Counted from the stretch's first letter, positions 49,311 through 59,757 are shown. The stretch is DNA of 64,000 bases from Fibrobacter sp. (GCA_024398815.1 JAKSIL010000010.1:1-64000), one strand, 5' to 3'. Numbers and translations: made by a program. The notes: generated by a model not told the origin, from the letters alone.

Positions 49311-51192
49311 GTTCAGACTGGAACCCTTGACTTTCGTGAAATGGCTGGTCATGAGCCTGGTAATTGTCCTTTTGATTCAGACGTTCAATATTCAGGTGTT
49401 GAACCAGAAAGTGTTGCGTTCTAAGACCAAGGACATGGCTGTTCGTTCTAAGAATACCTATGCGGAACGAGGCCTTATCTTGGATAGAAATGGTGTCGTG
49501 CTTGCCGAGAACTTCCGCGATACGTCGAATACGAGCCTGGACTACAGCAGAATTTATTTGCAGGGTAAGCTCGCTTCGCAGGTGGTCGGAAAGCTGGATT
49601 TTGAAGGCCATGGCAACATGGGTGTCGAACGTGTGTTTGATACTCGCCTTACCGGTGTTGATGGCTTCCGTGTTAGTGTGCAGGACGTTCACCATCGTGA
49701 AATTTACAGCCGCAGTGAAGACGTTGCCGAGGCGGAGCCGGGCAAGAACCTTGTGCTGACCATCGACAAGAATATGCAGGAAATTGTCGAGAAGACTTTG
49801 AAGGATGGCGTTGCCGAATTTTCTGCAAAGAGCGCCAGTGCTGTGGTGGTGGATCCGTATACCGGCGAAATTCTGGCTATGGCAAGTTACCCGACTTTCG
49901 ACCCCAATTCCAAAACGCAGGGAATTGGCCGCGTGGCGAAGAATGAAATTGTGGCCATGCCGTACGAACCGGGTTCAACCTTCAAGGTGATTACTGCAGC
50001 TGCCGCTATCGAAAACAAGATTGTGGATCCGCTGAAAGTTTATGCCGACGAGGGAAAATGCTGGCGCTGGTCCACTCGTTCGGAACCCATTTGCGATACC
50101 CACGTGTATGGCGACATGGATATGGCAGAAGCAATGGTACAGTCTTCAAACATCGTGTTCGGAAAAATAGCCGATGAAGTCGGCGCAGACAAACTTTACA
50201 GAATGGCACGCAACTTCGGTTTTGGCATGAAAACTTCGGAATTCTTCCATGGCGAAGAATCTGGCCGCTTGTTGCAACCCTATGAATTGACTCGTGACGA
50301 TAGAACCCTCAAGACGATGGGCTTTGGCCACGCGGTGATGGTGACGCCTATCCAGATGGTCATGGCGTATTCAGCGATTGCAAATGGCGGCAAATTGATG
50401 GAACCCATGATTGTGAAGGAATGGCGCGATAGTCATGGAAATTTGGTTGAGAAGAACGAACCTGTTGAAGTCCGTCGCGTGGTAAGCGAAAGCACGGCCT
50501 CGAAAATCCGTGAAATGCTCAATAGGGTGGTGAACAGCGGTACGGCAAAACGCGTGGCTTCGAAAAAGTTGCCGAATGTGATTTTTGGCGGCAAAACAGG
50601 TACTGCAGAAAAGTACAATCAGGAAACTCGTTCATATGACCGTGAGCATCAAGTGGCTTCGTTTATCGGTTTGGCTCCGGTGGAAGATGCGCGCTATGTG
50701 TGCCTCGTGCTTGTTGACGATCCGCAGAGCAAGCATGTGGGCGGCCTTACCGCAGGTCCGATTTTCCGCCGCATCATGGAAGGCGTTTACTATCATCCGG
50801 AACTTTCGCCCTTGAGCCATAATTTGGCCCAGGTAAAGACGAATGAGTCTTGCGATATCGATTTTATGGGCATGACGAAGGGCGCTGTGAAGAAACTTGC
50901 CGAAAGCAAGAAGTGCAACGTGGTTATGGAAGGCGAGGGAGACCGAGTGGTTTCGCAGCGCAACGACCTGCTTGATTCTTCTGCGACCGTTGTGCAGTTC
51001 GGCGAAACTGTAGCTTCGAAAATGCCGAACTTGAAAGGGCTTTCGCTGAGGGATGCTCTCGAAGTGATGGGAAGCATTCGCGTGAATGTCGAATATTCGG
51101 GCAAGGGTCGCGTCGTGGCCCAAGAACCCAAGGCGGAAACGGCTCTGCATAAGGGCGTTGTTTGCAAACTGACTTTAAAGGAGAAAAGCTGA
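49303..51192 (+). CDS. ftsI: Division-specific penicillin-binding protein FtsI with PASTA domain
   Basis: 629 residues. One membrane helix (about 12-32), a dimerisation domain (ERGLILDRNG) and a transpeptidase domain with nucleophile Ser225 in GSTFK, SSN (281-283) and KTG (431-433). It cross-links septal peptidoglycan as the partner of FtsW. The C-terminal ~75 residues (MPNLKGLSLRDALEVM...GVVCKLTLK) form a PASTA domain, common in Gram-positive division PBPs and in Spo-type PBPs but absent from E. coli FtsI. Its stop TGA overlaps the murE ATG. Confidence 0.95.
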   Translation: MNKFRLEPLTFVKWLVMSLVIVLLIQTFNIQVLNQKVLRSKTKDMAVRSKNTYAERGLILDRNGVVLAENFRDTSNTSLDYSRIYLQGKLASQVVGKLDFEGHGNMGVERVFDTRLTGVDGFRVSVQDVHHREIYSRSEDVAEAEPGKNLVLTIDKNMQEIVEKTLKDGVAEFSAKSASAVVVDPYTGEILAMASYPTFDPNSKTQGIGRVAKNEIVAMPYEPGSTFKVITAAAAIENKIVDPLKVYADEGKCWRWSTRSEPICDTHVYGDMDMAEAMVQSSNIVFGKIADEVGADKLYRMARNFGFGMKTSEFFHGEESGRLLQPYELTRDDRTLKTMGFGHAVMVTPIQMVMAYSAIANGGKLMEPMIVKEWRDSHGNLVEKNEPVEVRRVVSESTASKIREMLNRVVNSGTAKRVASKKLPNVIFGGKTGTAEKYNQETRSYDREHQVASFIGLAPVEDARYVCLVLVDDPQSKHVGGLTAGPIFRRIMEGVYYHPELSPLSHNLAQVKTNESCDIDFMGMTKGAVKKLAESKKCNVVMEGEGDRVVSQRNDLLDSSATVVQFGETVASKMPNLKGLSLRDALEVMGSIRVNVEYSGKGRVVAQEPKAETALHKGVVCKLTLKEKS

Positions 51193-52604
51193 TGATTTCG
51201 GAAGGGCTTTTGAATAAGTTGTCCGTAACAGGGCTTTGTGATGATTCCCGTAGAGTGAAACCGGGCAATCTATTTTTCTCCATCCCTGCCGCAGGTTACG
51301 AGGAATTTGCCCGCAGTGCGGTTGCCGCTGGTGCCGCAGCTGTCGTCGGTGAAACTCCCGCACCCGAAGGACTCACTTCCAAGTGGATTCAGGTGGCCGA
51401 TGTGAAACTCGCTCGTCTTGAAGCGGCTCGGTTGTTTTACAAGAATCCGTTTGAAAAGCTTTCTTGCCATGCTGTCACTGGTACGAATGGCAAAACGACA
51501 AGCGCTTTTTTGATGAACGCCATGCTTGAGGCGGCGGGCCACAAGGTTGCCCTCTTGGGAACCATCAAGAATAAAATTGGAGACACCTCCGTACCGGCAA
51601 CACTTACGACACCGGGTCTTTTGGACTTGTTCGCTTTTGCTGCAAAGGCTGTTACCGCGGGTTGCACCGACTTGGTCATGGAAACTTCGTCGCATTCCCT
51701 GCATCAGGGGCGTGTGGCTGGAATCAGCTTCAAGAGCGGCTTGTTCAGCAATTTGACGCAGGATCATCTGGATTACCACAAGACCATGGACGCCTATTTC
51801 GAAGCCAAGAAGTTGCTCTTTACGAAGTATCTTGCCGAAAATGGCGTGGCTGTCATCAACGTGGATGATTCCTATGGCGAAAAACTGTTTGACAGCTTGA
51901 CATGCAAAAAGGTGGCTGTATCCCGTCTTGGCAAGGAAAAGGCTTTTGTTAAGCCGGAAGGATGCGTCAAGAATACGGAAGATGGGCTTGAATTCTTGCT
52001 TCCGATGATTGCTGGCGAAAAGTTCGAGACTCCGCTGTGCGGCGATTTTAACGTGGATAACGTGTTGCTGGTGATTGCTTGGGCGAATGCCGTTGGCGTG
52101 CCTGAACTTTCCGTGCGTGCGGCGCTTGCCTCGATTCGCGTTCCGGGCCGTTTTGAAAAGGTCTGGAACAAGGATGGAAAGCATGTGATTGTGGACTATG
52201 CTCATACTCCCGATGCTCTTGAACGCGTGCTGAATACGGCTCGTAGCCTTTGCCGCGGAAACTTGAGCGTTGTCTTTGGATGCGGCGGTGACCGCGACAA
52301 GACGAAACGCCCGATTATGGGGTCGATTGCCGAACGCCTTGCCGATAAGGCTTGGCTCACGAGCGACAATCCGCGCACTGAAAATCCCGCCGACATCATT
52401 AGCGACGTGTGCGCAGGGATGACCACCAAGAAGTTTGTGGTGGTGGAAGACCGCGAACACGCTATTGTGGGGGCCTGCAACGAACTTTGCGATGGTGACT
52501 GGCTGGTGATTGCCGGCAAGGGCCACGAAGACTACCAAATCGTCGGAAAGACGAAACACCATTTTGACGACCGCGAAATTGCGGTGAAGGCCATGGAAAA
52601 GTAG
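51192..52604 (+). CDS. murE: UDP-MurNAc-tripeptide synthetase MurE
   Basis: 470 residues. ATP-binding TGTNGKTT, the carbamylated-Lys region, and DNPRTENP, the motif for diaminopimelate-adding enzymes, so the third residue is very likely meso-DAP. It adds that residue to UDP-MurNAc-L-Ala-D-Glu. ATG 51192 overlaps the ftsI stop by one base. Its stop is one base before the murF ATG, so translation is likely coupled. Confidence 0.96.
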   Translation: MISEGLLNKLSVTGLCDDSRRVKPGNLFFSIPAAGYEEFARSAVAAGAAAVVGETPAPEGLTSKWIQVADVKLARLEAARLFYKNPFEKLSCHAVTGTNGKTTSAFLMNAMLEAAGHKVALLGTIKNKIGDTSVPATLTTPGLLDLFAFAAKAVTAGCTDLVMETSSHSLHQGRVAGISFKSGLFSNLTQDHLDYHKTMDAYFEAKKLLFTKYLAENGVAVINVDDSYGEKLFDSLTCKKVAVSRLGKEKAFVKPEGCVKNTEDGLEFLLPMIAGEKFETPLCGDFNVDNVLLVIAWANAVGVPELSVRAALASIRVPGRFEKVWNKDGKHVIVDYAHTPDALERVLNTARSLCRGNLSVVFGCGGDRDKTKRPIMGSIAERLADKAWLTSDNPRTENPADIISDVCAGMTTKKFVVVEDREHAIVGACNELCDGDWLVIAGKGHEDYQIVGKTKHHFDDREIAVKAMEK

Positions 52605-52605
52605 A

Positions 52606-54003
52606 ATGATCAAGTTGGATTTGACAGTTCAAGAGATGCTCGACATCCTGGAAACCACGGCAGTGGGTGTTCCGGCGAAATCTCTTAAACGCAAGGTGAA
52701 TCTTTGCATGGATTCACGAGAAAAGGCCAAGGGCGTCGTGTTCTGGCCTATCAAGGGCGTTCGTTTTGATGCCCACCAGTTTGTTAACCAAATGGAAAAG
52801 GATGGAGCGCTCATGAGCGTTGTTAACCAAGAAGCCGTAGAACAGTATTCCTCGAAACTCGAATCCTTCAAGATGTATGCTCCGGTAGATGATTCCACCA
52901 AGGCTCTTCTCAAACTGGCAAAGGGCTATCAAAGGCGCTTCAATGTGAAAAAAGTCGCCATTACCGGTAGCAACGGCAAGACGACGACCAAGGAAATGAC
53001 CAAGGCCGTGCTTTCGATGAAGTTCAACACTCATGCCACCCAAGGAAATTTCAACAACCATATTGGCGTGCCCATGACGCTTTTCCAGTTGAAGCACAGC
53101 CACGAAGCTGCCGTCATTGAAATGGGCACCAGCGGCCCCGATGAAATTCGTCCGCTTTCCTTGGCAACAGAACCCGATGTGGCCGTGATTACGAATATCG
53201 GCGCAAGCCATTTGGAACGCCTTCACGATTTGGACGGCGTGTTCGGCGAAAAAATCACCATCAAGGAAGGTCTTAAGAAGGGCGGAATCTTGATTGTGAA
53301 CGCTGACGATCAGCGCCTTTGCAAGGTGAAAAGCACCAAGAACATGAAGGTGATCACCTTTGGTGTAAATCGTGGCATGTACAGACCTGAAAAGCTCACC
53401 TGGAACGAAAACGACTGCGCCAGTTTCTATATCGGACGCACCCGCTTTGAGCTGAACGTTCCTGGAACGCACAATTTGTACGACGCTCTCGCCGCTATTG
53501 CCGTGGGCGAGGCTTTCCGTATCGCCAAGAAGGATATCGCAACGGCGCTTTGCAACTATCGCGCTACCAACATGCGCATGGAATTCAAGAAGGCGAACGG
53601 CTTCAAGATTGTTTCGGACTGCTACAACGCGAATCCGTCTTCGACGAAGATGGCTTTACAGACTATCGGAAATATGAAGACTTCCGGCAAGCGTATCGCT
53701 GTACTTGGCGATATGCTGGAACTGGGTAAGGAAAGCGCCAATTTGCATGCTCAGATTGGTGCCATGGTGCCAGAAATGAATTTCGACTTGCTCATTACCG
53801 TTGGTAAGGATGCCAGGAACTATGTACGTGGCGCCAAGTCCCGCGGCATGAAGGCCGTGTTCCACTTTGGCTCTGTGCAGGACGTGATTGAATTTTTGAG
53901 CGATACTGTTGCCGAGGGCGACGTGCTTTTGATAAAGGGAAGCCGTGGCATGCACATGGAACAGGTCGTTAACGCACTTTTGAAATTGACACCCGTGGTT
54001 TAA
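52606..54003 (+). CDS. murF: UDP-MurNAc-tripeptide-D-Ala-D-Ala ligase MurF
   Basis: 465 residues. ATP-binding GSNGKTTTKE, EMGTSGPDEIRPLS and DCYNANPSS are MurF hallmarks. It finishes the UDP-MurNAc-pentapeptide. Normally mraY and murD follow; here ftsW comes next after 14 bases, so those two genes have been lost from the cluster or moved. No ribosome site of note precedes ATG 52606, consistent with coupling to murE. Confidence 0.96.
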   Translation: MIKLDLTVQEMLDILETTAVGVPAKSLKRKVNLCMDSREKAKGVVFWPIKGVRFDAHQFVNQMEKDGALMSVVNQEAVEQYSSKLESFKMYAPVDDSTKALLKLAKGYQRRFNVKKVAITGSNGKTTTKEMTKAVLSMKFNTHATQGNFNNHIGVPMTLFQLKHSHEAAVIEMGTSGPDEIRPLSLATEPDVAVITNIGASHLERLHDLDGVFGEKITIKEGLKKGGILIVNADDQRLCKVKSTKNMKVITFGVNRGMYRPEKLTWNENDCASFYIGRTRFELNVPGTHNLYDALAAIAVGEAFRIAKKDIATALCNYRATNMRMEFKKANGFKIVSDCYNANPSSTKMALQTIGNMKTSGKRIAVLGDMLELGKESANLHAQIGAMVPEMNFDLLITVGKDARNYVRGAKSRGMKAVFHFGSVQDVIEFLSDTVAEGDVLLIKGSRGMHMEQVVNALLKLTPVV

Positions 54004-54017
54004 GGTTTTTGAATTTA

Positions 54018-55190
54018 ATGGCAACAGCAACTAAGACAACTGGCGTGAACAAGCTTTTGCTCTTATCGACACTCGTGTTGATATGCTTTGGGCTTGTTGT
54101 CGTTTATACGGCGTCGTCGACCCACGCAAGAGTTCTTGGATTCTCGACGGAATACTACCTGATGGCACATTGCCGCAAGGTGGTTATTGCGATTGCCTTT
54201 ATGTTTGCCGCCGCAAAATTTGACTATTCAATATGGAAGAAGTTTGCACGCTTGATTTTTGCCGTGGGTTGCGTGCTCACGTTAGCCACCATTGTTGCGG
54301 GTGGCGATGTGAAGGGCGCTTCCCGTTGGATTTGGGGCATTCAGCCGTCTGAAATTTTGAAGCTTGGGCTTGTGACCATGATTTGCGTCAAGTTGAGCGA
54401 AGCCGGGCTTGAAATAAAGTCGCTGAAGTGCAGCCTGATCCAGCCTGGTGTGCCGTTCGTAATAGCTGCGATTTTGCTTTTGCTCCAGCCGAACTATTCC
54501 ATGCTCGTCATGTTCTCGGGAATAACGCTTACGCTTCTCGTCGTGGCGGGCGCACGTGCGAAGTATGTGTTGCCGGCGGTGGGCTTCGGATCTTTGATGG
54601 CCATTATCGCCATGCTGGTGACGACTCATACTCGTGCGCGAATTTTGGCGTTCTTCAACCCTGCGGAAAATCAGGTTTCTTCGATGCAGGGGGAACGCGC
54701 TATCGAGGCTCTTGGCAATGGTGGCATTTTTGGAACAGGCATTGGCATGGGCATGCAGAAGTTGGGCTATCTGCCCGAGGCCCATAAAGACGTGGTTTAC
54801 GCTGTGATTGGCGAGGAATTCGGTTTTGTCGGAACGTTCGTTGTTTTGCTCTTGTTCGCATGCATTTTCTACCAGGGCTTTGAAATCGCGAGAAATTCTT
54901 CGACGCGCTTTGGAAAGTATATGGCGGTTGCTTTGACCATTTCGCTGTTCTTTAACTTCTTGGTTCACGTGGCGGTGAGTACGGACTTGTTCCCGACTAC
55001 GGGGCAGCCTTTGCCGTTCCTCAGCTTTGGTGGCACCAATTTGATTTTCTCCAGCCTGTTTATTGGAATTCTTTTGAACATCTCCAAGTCGGGTACGGGT
55101 AAAAAGATTAGTGAACCTTACATGGGTATAGATGAAGGGGCGAGAGCCCATACATTTAGTGGTTTTGAAAATACGAGGACTGAAACATGA
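54018..55190 (+). CDS. ftsW: Septal peptidoglycan polymerase FtsW
   Basis: 390 residues with about ten membrane helices. SEDS-family features include VVVYTASS in the first helix, the catalytic Asp region around AEAHKDVVYAVIGEEFG (family PEAHTDFIFAVIGEE), and the closing TGQPLPFLSFGGTNLI. It polymerises glycan strands at the septum with FtsI. ATG 54018 was chosen over TTG 54009. It lies straight after murF and overlaps murG by 4 bases (ATGA). Confidence 0.95.
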   Translation: MATATKTTGVNKLLLLSTLVLICFGLVVVYTASSTHARVLGFSTEYYLMAHCRKVVIAIAFMFAAAKFDYSIWKKFARLIFAVGCVLTLATIVAGGDVKGASRWIWGIQPSEILKLGLVTMICVKLSEAGLEIKSLKCSLIQPGVPFVIAAILLLLQPNYSMLVMFSGITLTLLVVAGARAKYVLPAVGFGSLMAIIAMLVTTHTRARILAFFNPAENQVSSMQGERAIEALGNGGIFGTGIGMGMQKLGYLPEAHKDVVYAVIGEEFGFVGTFVVLLLFACIFYQGFEIARNSSTRFGKYMAVALTISLFFNFLVHVAVSTDLFPTTGQPLPFLSFGGTNLIFSSLFIGILLNISKSGTGKKISEPYMGIDEGARAHTFSGFENTRTET

Positions 55191-56263
55191 AAAAGTTCCT
55201 ATTTGTATGCGGTGGCACGGGTGGCCACATTTTCCCGGCAGTAGCTATTGCCGAAAGTCTTAAAAAGCAGGGCATAACGGATATTACCTTTGCCGGCCGT
55301 AAGGATTCTATGGAAGAACGCCTGGTGGCAAAGAATTGGCCCTACGAATACATTACGGCGGAACCTCTGCATCGTGGACCATTCCTCAAGAACTTGGCTT
55401 TGCCTTTTAAACTTTCCAAGTCCTTGGTTCGCGCCAAGAGCGTCGTGAAAAAGATTAATCCCGATGTCGTCGTGGCTACGGGCGGTTATGTTTCGCTCCC
55501 CATTGTGCTTGCTGCGGGAAAACTTGGAATTCCTGTTTATCTGCAAGAACAGAACGCTGTCGCTGGTGTCGCGAACAGGGTCGGCTCGCGTTATGCGAAG
55601 ACCATTTTCGTGACGTCGGAAGATGCCGCCAAGGGATTCCCTGCTGAAAAGTGCATGGTCTTCGGAAACCCGGTCCGTGAACTCCCTAAGGCCGATGAAC
55701 TCAAGCGCCCGGCGGAATTTGCCGAAGGCAAAAAGGCTGTATTTATCGTGGGCGGTTCCCAGGGTGCTGTTGGAATCAACAATAAGATTGAAGAAAGCAT
55801 CAAGAGAATTACAGCTCGTGACGATGTTTCCGTTGTTTGGCAGGTGGGCGTGAAGAACGTCGAAGCCATTCAGGAACGCCTCAAGGACTTGAATTTGAAG
55901 AATGTGACCGTCTGCGGTTTTCTGGATGGGATTTATGCCTACATGAAGTACGCCGATGTCATCATCAGCCGTGCAGGTGCGTCTGCCCTCGCTGAAATTC
56001 TTGCTTTTGGCAAACCCTCCATTTTGCTTCCGTTCCCGCACGCGACTGCGAATCACCAGGAACATAATGCCCGTGTGATTGAAAAGGCTGGGGCTTGCTT
56101 AGTGGAACTCGATAGCGATAAGAATGAACTTTGGGATAAAGTAGAATCCCTGCTTGGAAACGAAGAAAAATTGAGCGCGATGGCTGCAGCCGCCCAGAAG
56201 CTTGGAATGCCCGATGCTGCGGACCAGATTGCGAACGTTATTTTGTCAAAGGAAATGAAGTAA
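55187..56263 (+). CDS. murG: MurG N-acetylglucosaminyltransferase
   Basis: 358 residues, GT28 family. N-terminal CGGTGGHIFPA (GGTGGH loop), ATGGYVSLP, LQEQNAVAGVANR, and the UDP-GlcNAc region SRAGASALAEI with PFPHATANHQEHNA are all present. It adds GlcNAc to lipid I to give lipid II at the inner membrane. It overlaps ftsW by 4 bases and murC by one (TAATG). Confidence 0.97.
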   Translation: MKKFLFVCGGTGGHIFPAVAIAESLKKQGITDITFAGRKDSMEERLVAKNWPYEYITAEPLHRGPFLKNLALPFKLSKSLVRAKSVVKKINPDVVVATGGYVSLPIVLAAGKLGIPVYLQEQNAVAGVANRVGSRYAKTIFVTSEDAAKGFPAEKCMVFGNPVRELPKADELKRPAEFAEGKKAVFIVGGSQGAVGINNKIEESIKRITARDDVSVVWQVGVKNVEAIQERLKDLNLKNVTVCGFLDGIYAYMKYADVIISRAGASALAEILAFGKPSILLPFPHATANHQEHNARVIEKAGACLVELDSDKNELWDKVESLLGNEEKLSAMAAAAQKLGMPDAADQIANVILSKEMK

Positions 56264-57645
56264 TGCAGATTAATGATTGTAAACGTGTTCGTCGCCTGCA
56301 TTTTGTCGGCATCGGCGGAGCCGGAATGTCTGGTATTGCAGAAGTATTGCACGAAAACGGTTTCGAAGTGAGCGGTTCTGACATGGGCGAAGGCCCGGTC
56401 ATAGAATATCTCAAGAATTTGGGTATTCGAGTGGACCCGAAGCATGAAGCTTGCAATGTGGCTAACGCTGACTTGGTGGTTTATTCTTCTGCTATTCCTT
56501 ACGATAATCCTGAACTTGTGGAAGCGCGTAATCGTAGGATTCCTGTTATTCGTCGTGCAGAAATGCTTGGCGAATTGATGCGTCTCAAGTACACTCTTGC
56601 CATCGCCGGTACTCACGGCAAGACGACGACTACGTCTATCGTGGGACAAATTTGGGAAGAAGCCGGCCTCGACCCGACAATTATCGTCGGCGGTGTCGTG
56701 AAGGGGAAGGGAAGCGGCGCAAAGGTGGGCCGTGGAGACTACCTGATTGCCGAAAGTGATGAGTTTGACCGCAGTTTCCTTTCGATGATGCCGAGCTCTG
56801 CCATTGTTACAAACATTGACGCAGACCACTTGGATACTTACGAAAACATTGAAGAAATCAAGGATGCCTTTGTTCAGTTCGTGAACAAGATTCCGTTCTA
56901 TGGTCAGGCCATTCTTTGCCTGGATGACCCGAATGTGCAGGCGATTTTGAGCCGTGTGCGCAAGCCTGTAATCACTTACGGTTTCAGCCGTCAGGCCAAA
57001 TATCGCGTTGACAATCTGACATTTGTGAAGGGCTTCCCGCATTTTGAAATATTGAATGACGGCAAGAGCCTGGGCGAATTCCAGCTGAAGATTCCCGGAC
57101 GCCATAATGTGCTGAATGCTACCGCCGCTGTGGCGCTTGCCATGGAAGAAGGCATTTCTCCCGATGTCGCTCGTAAAGCTTGTTCCGAATTTGAAGGCGT
57201 CACTCGTCGCTTTGAATTTATTGGTGAAAAGAATGGCGTGATGGTGTTTGACGATTATGCCCACCATCCGACGGAAGCGACCGCTACTTTGCTCGGCTTC
57301 CGCGAAGCTTTCCCGGACAAGCGCATTATTGTAGCTTTCCAACCGCATTTGTTTACGAGAACTCGTGACCAGCACGAAGCTTTCGGCTGCGCTTTTGCGA
57401 ACTGCGACGTGCTTTTGGCAACGGACATTTATCCCGCCCGCGAACGCCCAATCGAAGGTGTGACGGGCGCTCTTGTGGCAAACAGCGCGAGCGACCGCGG
57501 ACATCGCAATGCTCGCTTTGTTGGCGACCAGTTGAATATCTTGCCCATCTTGAAAGAAGAACTGCGTGAAAACGACGTGGTCGTCTTGATGGGAGCCGGC
57601 AACATCTACAAACTTGGAACACGCATTTTGGAGGAATGCATTTGA
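56263..57645 (+). CDS. murC: UDP-MurNAc-L-alanine ligase MurC
   Basis: 460 residues. The N-terminal Rossmann loop GIGGAGMSGIAEVL, ATP-binding GTHGKTTTT, DEFDRSFL and DDYAHHPTE are diagnostic. It attaches L-Ala to UDP-MurNAc, the first amino acid of the stem peptide. In many bacteria murB and ddl follow; here ftsQ follows directly, overlapping by 4-10 bases. Confidence 0.97.
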   Translation: MQINDCKRVRRLHFVGIGGAGMSGIAEVLHENGFEVSGSDMGEGPVIEYLKNLGIRVDPKHEACNVANADLVVYSSAIPYDNPELVEARNRRIPVIRRAEMLGELMRLKYTLAIAGTHGKTTTTSIVGQIWEEAGLDPTIIVGGVVKGKGSGAKVGRGDYLIAESDEFDRSFLSMMPSSAIVTNIDADHLDTYENIEEIKDAFVQFVNKIPFYGQAILCLDDPNVQAILSRVRKPVITYGFSRQAKYRVDNLTFVKGFPHFEILNDGKSLGEFQLKIPGRHNVLNATAAVALAMEEGISPDVARKACSEFEGVTRRFEFIGEKNGVMVFDDYAHHPTEATATLLGFREAFPDKRIIVAFQPHLFTRTRDQHEAFGCAFANCDVLLATDIYPARERPIEGVTGALVANSASDRGHRNARFVGDQLNILPILKEELRENDVVVLMGAGNIYKLGTRILEECI

Positions 57646-58484
57646 GCGAATCCAAGACGACATTTTTCGGCCGTAGAATCGGTGTGAACGCCCAAAAGCG
57701 GAAGCAGGCTCGCGCACAAAAAGTGAAGCGTGGTTTTGGCAATACGTTCCGCTGGTTTAAGCGCCGTGGCTGGATTTTGCTTGTCGCGCTCTTGGCCCTT
57801 GGAGTCGCTGGCTGGATGAACCGTTTCTATGTACAGCGTTTCAATCCGCTTGAACTGCGCCATTTGAAGTACATCGACATCGAAGGAAACCGCATGTTGA
57901 CTTGGGAAGATGTAATCCAGAATGCGCAAATCGAGCCGGGAATGCTGATGTCGGAAGTTGATGCCGACTCCGTAGAAAAGAATCTTCTCCAACTGCCGCT
58001 GATTCATTCGGCTTTCGTGGAAAAGAAGTTCCCGTCTTCGCTTACGATAAAGCTTAAGGAATCTTCGCCGGTGGTTTCGTTCTTCGACGGAGGCAAGGCT
58101 ACGGTGTATTCGGAACGTGGAATGGTGCTCCCGACATCGATGACCTCGGCTTTCCATTTGCCCGTGGTCGATTTGGGTTCGATTGAAAAAATTCAGGAAG
58201 TTTCTGCGTTTATGACGTTTATGCGCATGAACGACGAAAAACTGTACGACAAAGTTTCTCAGGTGGCCTGGGATGAAGTGGACAATGCTTTTGAAGTCTA
58301 TTTCCGGGACGTTGGGCACAAGGTTTTGTTCCCCAGCTCGGACTGGAACAAGGATTTGTTTGTTCTTTACGAATCGGTAAAGGCGGGTTTCCCGCAGGAT
58401 TTGCGTTGTGCCGGTGAAGTAGATATGCGTTTTACCGGATTTGCTTACATCAGAAATTTTGACAAGAGGTGTGTCAATGGATGA
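57642..58484 (+). CDS. ftsQ: Cell division protein FtsQ/DivIB
   Basis: About 280 residues. A Lys/Arg-rich cytoplasmic N-terminus, one membrane helix (about 43-63), a POTRA domain (LKYIDIEGNRMLTWEDV...LPLIHSAFVEKKFPSSLTIKLKE) and a beta domain. FtsQ links FtsL/FtsB to the ring. TTG 57642, overlapping the murC stop, has GGAGG at ideal distance; ATG 57636 is the alternative but is too near that site. It overlaps ftsA by 8 bases. Confidence 0.88.
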   Translation: MSESKTTFFGRRIGVNAQKRKQARAQKVKRGFGNTFRWFKRRGWILLVALLALGVAGWMNRFYVQRFNPLELRHLKYIDIEGNRMLTWEDVIQNAQIEPGMLMSEVDADSVEKNLLQLPLIHSAFVEKKFPSSLTIKLKESSPVVSFFDGGKATVYSERGMVLPTSMTSAFHLPVVDLGSIEKIQEVSAFMTFMRMNDEKLYDKVSQVAWDEVDNAFEVYFRDVGHKVLFPSSDWNKDLFVLYESVKAGFPQDLRCAGEVDMRFTGFAYIRNFDKRCVNG

Positions 58485-59721
58485 AAACAATAAAAACGAA
58501 ATAAGAAAGGAAGACTTGATATTCGGTCTGGATATCGGAGCTTCTAAAATTAACCTGTTCATGGGCGCTGTCACGGAAGACTCCGTGAGAGTTTTGGAGT
58601 GTGGCGACTTGCCGCTCACCAAGGCCGATGAAATGGATAGCGTGGTGGAGAACCTTCAAAAGGCGGCATGCCAGCTGGAATCCCTTGCCTCAGTGGACGT
58701 GAACGATGTTTACGTGGGCATCGCCGGCAAACATGTGCAGTCGCTTCTGTCGAAGGGATTGATTACGCTTCCTACGGGAGAAGTCCGCAGCCAGGATATC
58801 GAAATGGTCAAGAGCCAGGCGAGCACGATTCCCGAATCGGCAGGCCAGATTATCCATGTATTCCCCGGAGAATACACGCTTGATGATCAAACTGGTATTA
58901 AAAATCCCAAGGGCCGTTCCGGACGCCGTCTGGGTGTTGATGTGCAGGTTGTCACCTCTCGACCGAATGCCATCCAGAATCTTGAAAAGTGCGTGCGCGG
59001 CGCTGGCCTTCGCGTTGTCGATTTCGTCTTGGAACCGCTAGCTGCGGCTTACGCGGTCTTGACCGACGATGAACGCGAACTTGGCGTGGCCCTTATCGAT
59101 ATCGGTGCCGGCTCCGCTGACATCGCCGTGTTTGTGGGTGAATCCGTCCGCTATACGGCTTCGCTGGATTTGGCAGGAAACGCCATCACGAGCGATATCA
59201 GCAAGTGCCTCAAGGTTCCCATAAGCCTTACCAAGTCCGAAGAAATCAAGAAGAAGTTCGGAACTTGCAAAATAAGCAATTTGATCGAAGACGAAATGTT
59301 CCCGGTGCCCGGCGTGGGCGATCGTGGCGACGTTGAATGCTCGAGAAAACTTTTGGCCCGAGTCATTACGGCTCGTGTGGTCGAAATTTTCAAGATTCTT
59401 TTTGAAGATTTGCAAAAGCACAAGATGGATACTCTTATCAATGGCGGCATCGTGCTCACGGGCGGGTGCTGCTCCCTTGAAGGTATCGACGAGGTGGCTA
59501 ACCGCGTGTTCGGCAAACCCGTCCGCATTGGCCATCCGAAGGGTACGAGCGGTATCCAGGAAGCTTTCCGCAATCCTTCTTACGCAACGGGTATCGGCCT
59601 CTTGCATTATGCCGCCCGTCAGCGTCGCGAAAATAAGAAACGGGAAACCGGAAAACAAATCTCTGTATCGGTGAAAAAAGGTTTTCAGCGATTCAAGGAT
59701 TTCGTTCAAACATATTTCTAA
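58477..59721 (+). CDS. ftsA: Cell division protein FtsA
   Basis: 414 residues, actin-like. Phosphate-1 FGLDIGASKINLFMG, the 1C domain, phosphate-2 ALIDIGAGSADIAVF and adenosine-binding VLTGGCCSLEGIDEV match FtsA. The C-terminus (KKGFQRFKDFVQTYF) is the amphipathic membrane-targeting helix. FtsA tethers FtsZ to the membrane. The start ATG 58477 lies within the ftsQ end. The usual loop GGIVLTGG is present. Confidence 0.95.
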   Translation: MDENNKNEIRKEDLIFGLDIGASKINLFMGAVTEDSVRVLECGDLPLTKADEMDSVVENLQKAACQLESLASVDVNDVYVGIAGKHVQSLLSKGLITLPTGEVRSQDIEMVKSQASTIPESAGQIIHVFPGEYTLDDQTGIKNPKGRSGRRLGVDVQVVTSRPNAIQNLEKCVRGAGLRVVDFVLEPLAAAYAVLTDDERELGVALIDIGAGSADIAVFVGESVRYTASLDLAGNAITSDISKCLKVPISLTKSEEIKKKFGTCKISNLIEDEMFPVPGVGDRGDVECSRKLLARVITARVVEIFKILFEDLQKHKMDTLINGGIVLTGGCCSLEGIDEVANRVFGKPVRIGHPKGTSGIQEAFRNPSYATGIGLLHYAARQRRENKKRETGKQISVSVKKGFQRFKDFVQTYF

Positions 59722-59757
59722 CAACAACCACTCACATTCATCACAGGGAGATAAACT